A DNA stretch of 18,022 nucleotides from CBDVBZ01 sp965372355 (lineage in GTDB: Bacteria > Krumholzibacteriota > Krumholzibacteriia > WVZY01). Numbering within the stretch: position 1 is the stretch's first letter; each line of letters begins with the position of its first letter. The notes under the pieces are model-generated. The model was not told the origin of the DNA. It did not search any database and saw only the letters and a program-made list of their open reading frames with translations. A program made the translations under genes and the position numbers. Below, in pieces: positions 15,041-18,022 of this stretch. The stretch is taken from positions 1-18,022 of the forward strand of contig CBDVBZ010000074.1 in the NCBI GenBank assembly GCA_965372355.1, in the 5' to 3' direction.

Positions 15041-15394
15041 TCAAACCGCCTCGATATGCCGGACGACCATCTCGGAGAGTCCCTCTTCAATGTCTATTAC
15101 GATCGCGTCGATCCGCGGTCTCAGCGTGCTCCGCGTACCGGCGAGAGCGCCTTCCAGCGCGAGGCGGATTCGCGCCAGTTTCCGTCGATCGATCGACTCG
15201 GCAGCCCGGCCGAACCGCGAACCGCGTCGCAGCTTGACCTCAACCGCAACAAGCTCTCCATCCTTCTGGACAAGCAGATCGATTTCCCTGCCCGCGTAGC
15301 GAAAGTTGCGTCGCAGGATATCGTAACCCTTCAAAACGAGAAAGGCTTCGGCGATTCGCTCGCCCAGGTCTCCGACCTCTTTCGTGCTGGCCAT
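15041..15394 (-). CDS. YraN/UPF0102 family endonuclease-fold protein
   Basis: 117 residues from the ATG at 15394, normal for the family. It opens with the family pattern GDLGERIAEAFLVLKGYDILRRN. The PD-(D/E)xK nuclease core follows: GREIDLLVQKD with D39, then LVAVEVKLR with E52 and K54. Members resemble Holliday-junction resolvases in fold, but their cellular role is not settled. GGAGG lies 8 nt before this ATG; an in-frame ATG five codons earlier is less well placed. Its position after rnhB is the usual one in many bacteria. The 128 nt separating it from rnhB hold a strongly structured element, so it may be regulated apart from the upstream genes. Confidence 0.9.
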   Translation of the reverse strand: MASTKEVGDLGERIAEAFLVLKGYDILRRNFRYAGREIDLLVQKDGELVAVEVKLRRGSRFGRAAESIDRRKLARIRLALEGALAGTRSTLRPRIDAIVIDIEEGLSEMVVRHIEAV

Positions 15395-15424
15395 CCCTAC
15401 CACCTCCACACCACCCCTGGCCGT

Positions 15425-15506
15425 TCACATGCCGGTTGAGCTGCGACCCGCAGGGTCGTCTGCTCCAACCGGCATATGTGACGCTACCCTCAGGCCAGCG
15501 TCACAT
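15425..15506 (-). promoter_or_regulatory. Structured RNA/DNA element between rnhB and yraN
   Basis: Three inverted repeats lie in 82 nt. (1) A perfect 10-bp stem, ATGTGACGCT/AGCGTCACAT (15476-15485/15497-15506). (2) An 11-bp stem with one bulge, GCCGGTTGAGC/GCTCCAACCGGC (15431-15441/15462-15473). (3) Inside it, a perfect 6-bp stem CGACCC/GGGTCG (15444-15449/15453-15458). The outer arm TCACAT at 15425-15430 can also pair with ATGTGA at 15476-15481, which is part of stem 1, so two folds compete. There is no T-run. It could be an attenuator or RNA-processing site, or a REP-like repeat; one copy is seen here. Confidence 0.6.
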
Positions 15507-15522
15507 GATCTCTATCGCTAAC

Positions 15523-16242
15523 CTAAAACAGACTCGGAGCATTTTCAACCGCAGATGCGCAATACGTCTTGCGATGAACCGGTGTTATGCCGTGCTTGAT
15601 GATCGCCTCAATGTGCTCCTTCGTCCCGTACCCCTTGTTACTAATGAAGTTATACACCGGGTGGAGCTTGTGCAGCCTTCGCATCAGCCGGTCACGCGTC
15701 ACCTTGGCGACGATGGAGGCCGCGGCGATCGTCAGGCTCTTGCCGTCACCCCGGACGACCGGCACCACCCGCCCCGGGATGTCGATCCCGTCCCGTCCGT
15801 CGAGGAGAACGAGATCGATCGACATCTTGAGATTCGCAACAGCCTTCGCCATGGCCATCAGCGACGCGTTCAGCACGTTTCTCGTCTCGATCAGGTGGGG
15901 GTGGCTGCAGGAGATACCAACTGCGAGGGCTCTTTCCACGATGACCGGAAAAAGCGCTTCCCGCTTTTCCTCGGTGAGGCGTTTCGAATCGTTGACACCG
16001 ATGAGTTCGGATCCGCGCGGCAAAACCACGGCGGCGGCCACTACCGGACCGGCCAGAGCGCCGCGCCCCGCCTCGTCGGCTCCGGCAAGACACTCGTCCT
16101 CATCGAGAAGACAATCGCCGTCATACTTCTCGAGCTCGAGATACTTGTCCCGGAGCCTCTCAAGCGCCGATCTATTTTTTCCGCTTCGACGCTTTGGGCT
16201 TTTGGAGCGTTTTCTTTTCAGGGATGCGGGCGGCTTTGCCAA
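15523..16242 (-). CDS. rnhB: Ribonuclease HII
   Basis: 239 residues. It degrades the RNA strand of RNA-DNA hybrids and removes misincorporated ribonucleotides. LAGADEAGRGALAGPVVAAAV (52-72) carries the catalytic D56 and E57. NDSKRLT, LLDG with D149, GDGKSLTIAAASIVAKVTRD (165-184) and NKGYGTKEH complete the type 2 RNase H signature. The domain is preceded by about 50 residues, the first 30 very basic (KRKRSKSPKRRSGKNR). The only usual start codon in frame upstream of the domain is TTG at 16240-16242. An in-frame TGA follows four codons further up, so translation must begin inside rplS (71-nt overlap). The ribosome site is weak (GAGAG, 6 nt). It is cotranscribed with rplS; its order before yraN is common. 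Confidence 0.94.
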   Translation of the reverse strand: MAKPPASLKRKRSKSPKRRSGKNRSALERLRDKYLELEKYDGDCLLDEDECLAGADEAGRGALAGPVVAAAVVLPRGSELIGVNDSKRLTEEKREALFPVIVERALAVGISCSHPHLIETRNVLNASLMAMAKAVANLKMSIDLVLLDGRDGIDIPGRVVPVVRGDGKSLTIAAASIVAKVTRDRLMRRLHKLHPVYNFISNKGYGTKEHIEAIIKHGITPVHRKTYCASAVENAPSLF

Positions 16243-16549
16243 CGAGATCTCTCAGGTAATAGAGCTTAGCGCGACGAACCTTGCCTCTTCTTACTACCTT
16301 GATAGACTTGATATTCGGAGAATGCAACGGAAAAACGCGCTCGACGCCAATGCCCGAGCTGATTTTGCGTACGGTAAACGTTTCGCGCAAGCCTCCGCCT
16401 CGCCGCTGGAGGACAACACCCTGAAACGCCTGCTCGCGCTCTTTTTCGCCCTCAACGACGCGGACCAGCACTCGGACGGTATCCCCGATAGCAAAGTCAT
16501 ACTCGGTATTTCTCAGACCTTTTTTCTCGATTTTCTGAATTGTATTCAT
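16172..16549 (-). CDS. rplS: 50S ribosomal protein L19
   Basis: 125 residues, usual L19 length. It binds 23S rRNA near the 30S interface. The sequence runs true to family: a charged start (MNTIQKIEKKGLR), FAIGDTVRVLVRVVEGEKER, QAFQGVVLQRRGGGLRETFTVRKISSGIGVERVFPLHSP, then KVVRRGKVRRAKLYYLRDLVGKAARI and a Lys-rich tail ending KRKK. GGAGG lies 7 nt before the ATG. It follows trmD after 25 nt, the standard rimM-trmD-rplS order. Its last 71 nt double as the start of rnhB in the +1 frame, and its stop codon is preceded by a run of six A. Confidence 0.97.
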   Translation of the reverse strand: MNTIQKIEKKGLRNTEYDFAIGDTVRVLVRVVEGEKEREQAFQGVVLQRRGGGLRETFTVRKISSGIGVERVFPLHSPNIKSIKVVRRGKVRRAKLYYLRDLVGKAARIPEKKTLQKPKASKRKK

Positions 16550-16574
16550 CTTGGTCCCTCCGTCCTTTTTGCGA

Positions 16575-17264
16575 TCAGTTGTTTTCCTTTAAAAGATCCG
16601 GTCGCGTCGCCTTCGTTCTTTCCAGCGATGACTGCTTCCGCCAGTTCTCAATTTGCTTGTGATGGCCGGAGAGCAGAACATCCGGCACGCGGCGCCCCTT
16701 GTACTCGACGGGACGCGTGTAGTACGCACAATCAAGCATGTAATCTCGTTTTAGTTCAAATGAATCCGTCCGCCACGATTCTTCATTGCCGAGCACGTTC
16801 TCTCTCAACCGAACGATCGCCTCGATACAAACCGCAGCGGCCAACTCCCCACCGCTGAGGATGAAATCGCCGATCGACACCTCGTCAGTAACAACCAGCT
16901 CACGCACCCTCTCGTCGACGCCCTTATAACGGCCACAGACAAACGTCAGCTCTTCGTGCCCGGCGTAGCCATGGGCGAGCTTCTGTGTAAAGGACTTTCC
17001 CGCCGGGCTCAAGAGAATGACGGGGCTTCCTTCGCGCAGGCTCAGGTGCTCGACCGCATCCACGATCGGCGGCGCCATCATGATCATCCCGCCGCCACCG
17101 CCATAGGGCTCGTCGTCTACAGTGCGATGTTTGTCCGCCGTGAAATCCCTCGGATCGACAACCTGATATTCCACGAGGGACTTGTTACGTCCAACACCCA
17201 ACATCCCCATCGAGAGTATGCTCTCCATTACATCCGGAAATATCGTAATGACGTTGATCTTCAT
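16575..17264 (-). CDS. trmD: tRNA (guanine-N1)-methyltransferase TrmD
   Basis: 229 residues from the ATG at 17264. It methylates G37 of tRNAs reading C/G-starting codons, with S-adenosylmethionine bound in a trefoil knot. Family motifs are intact: VDDEPYGGGGGMIMM, VILLSPAGKSF, FVCGRYKGVDERV and EVSIGDFILSGGE, then the C-terminal helical part (VPDVLLSGHHKQIENWRK). An in-frame GTG at 17270, overlapping the rimM stop as GTGA, is possible. I prefer the ATG because family members begin with MKI-like sequence and GAAGAG lies 5 nt upstream. It starts 2 nt after the rimM stop, so the two are translationally coupled. Confidence 0.97.
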   Translation of the reverse strand: MKINVITIFPDVMESILSMGMLGVGRNKSLVEYQVVDPRDFTADKHRTVDDEPYGGGGGMIMMAPPIVDAVEHLSLREGSPVILLSPAGKSFTQKLAHGYAGHEELTFVCGRYKGVDERVRELVVTDEVSIGDFILSGGELAAAVCIEAIVRLRENVLGNEESWRTDSFELKRDYMLDCAYYTRPVEYKGRRVPDVLLSGHHKQIENWRKQSSLERTKATRPDLLKENN

Positions 17265-17266
17265 CG

Positions 17267-17800
17267 TCACTCTTCAATAAGACCCGGCATGGTTCTTACG
17301 ATCATCGTGCGGTTTGCCGCGTCGACCGAAATGATGAATTCAGGAACCGCCGGCACTAGAAAACTGCCGCTCGCACCGGATATCTCGTATATATCGTGAG
17401 CCTTTGAACGCAGGATGGATGATATCTCGCCGAGCACCTCACCGCTCTCCGTTTTTGCCGCAATCCCGAGAAGCTGGAAGGGCAGCGGCTCATCGGGCAT
17501 ATCAACATCGATTCGATCATCGGCGATGAACAGCTCGCTTCCGACCATGGCCTCGGCGGCATCGCGATCCTCGACTCCATCGAGCTCGACCACGAATGCA
17601 CTACCGTGCGGTCTCCAGGCCTGCAAGACAGCGGGACGCGTATTTACGTCACCGTCCACTGGGCTGTGGAGCATCATGTGTTTTGATTCCAAAACACTCT
17701 GCCAGAAATCTTCTGACGGATGGAATTTGAGTTCTCCCCGGATCCCAAACGCCTTGACGATTTGGCCAAGATAAATGTCAGTCACCGTTTTCACTTTCAT
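17267..17800 (-). CDS. rimM: Ribosome maturation factor RimM
   Basis: 177 residues, normal for RimM. It helps 30S maturation through the 16S rRNA 3' domain and protein S19. The N-terminal domain starts DIYLGQIVKAFGIRGELKFHP, the family signature (G-x-I-x-x-A-x-G-I-x-G-E). AFVVELDGVEDRDAAEAMVGSELFI continues that beta-barrel, and LPFQLLGIAAKTESGEVLGEI opens the C-terminal PRC-barrel. The ending MIVRTMPGLIEE resembles the family's usual L-P-G-L/I ending. Its ATG overlaps the stop of the khpA-like gene (ATGA) and its stop is 2 nt before trmD. Confidence 0.96.
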   Translation of the reverse strand: MKVKTVTDIYLGQIVKAFGIRGELKFHPSEDFWQSVLESKHMMLHSPVDGDVNTRPAVLQAWRPHGSAFVVELDGVEDRDAAEAMVGSELFIADDRIDVDMPDEPLPFQLLGIAAKTESGEVLGEISSILRSKAHDIYEISGASGSFLVPAVPEFIISVDAANRTMIVRTMPGLIEE

Positions 17801-18022
17801 TCTTTGATCTCGAATATGACTTTGTCGCCCGCTTTTGATGCGGCGGCGTTGACCAGCGTCCGAATCGCCCTCGCGGTCTGGCCGTTCTTGCCGATGACCT
17901 TGCCAAGATCGGTGGGACTCACGGAAAGCTCCATAACCGTATAGCTCTCCTTTGTGGACTCCTTGACGGTGATGCTCTTGTTCTCTTCGACCAGCGCGGA
18001 CGCGATGTATTCGATGAGTTCT
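17797..18022 (-). CDS. khpA: KH-domain RNA-binding protein KhpA, N-terminus cut by window edge
   Basis: 74 codons plus stop are visible, reading into the window from its right edge. KhpA/YlqC proteins have about 76 residues, so only the first few are missing. ELIEYIASALVEENKSITVKE, then YTVMELSVSPTDLGKVIGKNGQTARAIRTLV, matches the family. GKVIGKNGQ is the GxxG loop of the KH fold that holds RNA. The C-terminus is KVIFEIKE. Its TGA overlaps the rimM ATG (ATGA), so the two are coupled. The usual neighbour upstream would be rpsP, outside this window. In some bacteria KhpA pairs with KhpB/EloR to control cell elongation genes; here only the family is supported. Confidence 0.93.
   Translation of the reverse strand, partial: ELIEYIASALVEENKSITVKESTKESYTVMELSVSPTDLGKVIGKNGQTARAIRTLVNAAASKAGDKVIFEIKE

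Noticed and set aside
15587..16858. A 423-codon open frame on the plus strand
   Set aside because: It is antisense to rnhB, rplS and trmD; the Ser/Arg-rich low-complexity product is typical of shadow frames in G+C-rich DNA.

Overview
The window reads as chromosomal housekeeping and envelope DNA from a G+C-rich, Gram-negative-type (diderm) bacterium. The diderm call rests on a TonB/ExbB/ExbD module, an outer-membrane beta-barrel protein, three proteins with lipoprotein-type leaders (two with weak lipoboxes) and several exported proteins. Gene content resembles uncultured FCB-group lineages (Krumholzibacteriota, Eisenbacteria or Latescibacterota type), but that placement is only an inference. 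I see no tRNA, rRNA, CRISPR array, insertion sequence or phage gene. All genes but one (fmdB-like) are on the minus strand, so transcription runs mainly from high to low coordinates.

Right end (about 18022 to 13106): a translation/RNA-processing operon khpA-rimM-trmD-rplS-rnhB-yraN, tightly packed with overlapping or nearly overlapping junctions. It is followed by an exported lipoprotein and a membrane family-2 glycosyltransferase. rnhB starts inside rplS (71-nt overlap, TTG start). A strongly structured 80-nt element sits between rnhB and yraN.

Centre right (13014 to 10322): a consensus promoter drives a small Tyr-rich exported protein. A terminator follows, then a YtcJ-type amidohydrolase. 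A shared, probably bidirectional terminator separates it from the convergent fmdB-like zinc-ribbon gene, which has two inverted repeats just upstream.

Centre (10321 to 7082): an orphan MalK/UgpC-type ABC ATPase, then a tonB-exbB-exbD operon that would energise outer-membrane transport.

Centre left (7027 to 4576): from its own promoter, a lipoprotein with a DNRLRE-like region, followed 15 nt later by a FadL/OmpP1-like outer-membrane protein. The two look like an envelope pair.

Left (4314 to 1): a promoter, a periplasmic TPR protein and a perfect-stem terminator. Then mnmA (tRNA 2-thiouridylase) is followed after 6 nt by a membrane-anchored HExxH (gluzincin-type) protein. After its terminator comes a promoter for a lipoprotein that runs off the left edge.

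I found no clearly novel multi-gene system. The best leads are the switch-like structured element before yraN, the rplS/rnhB overlap, the lipoprotein/OMP pair, and the inverted repeats upstream of fmdB and tonB.
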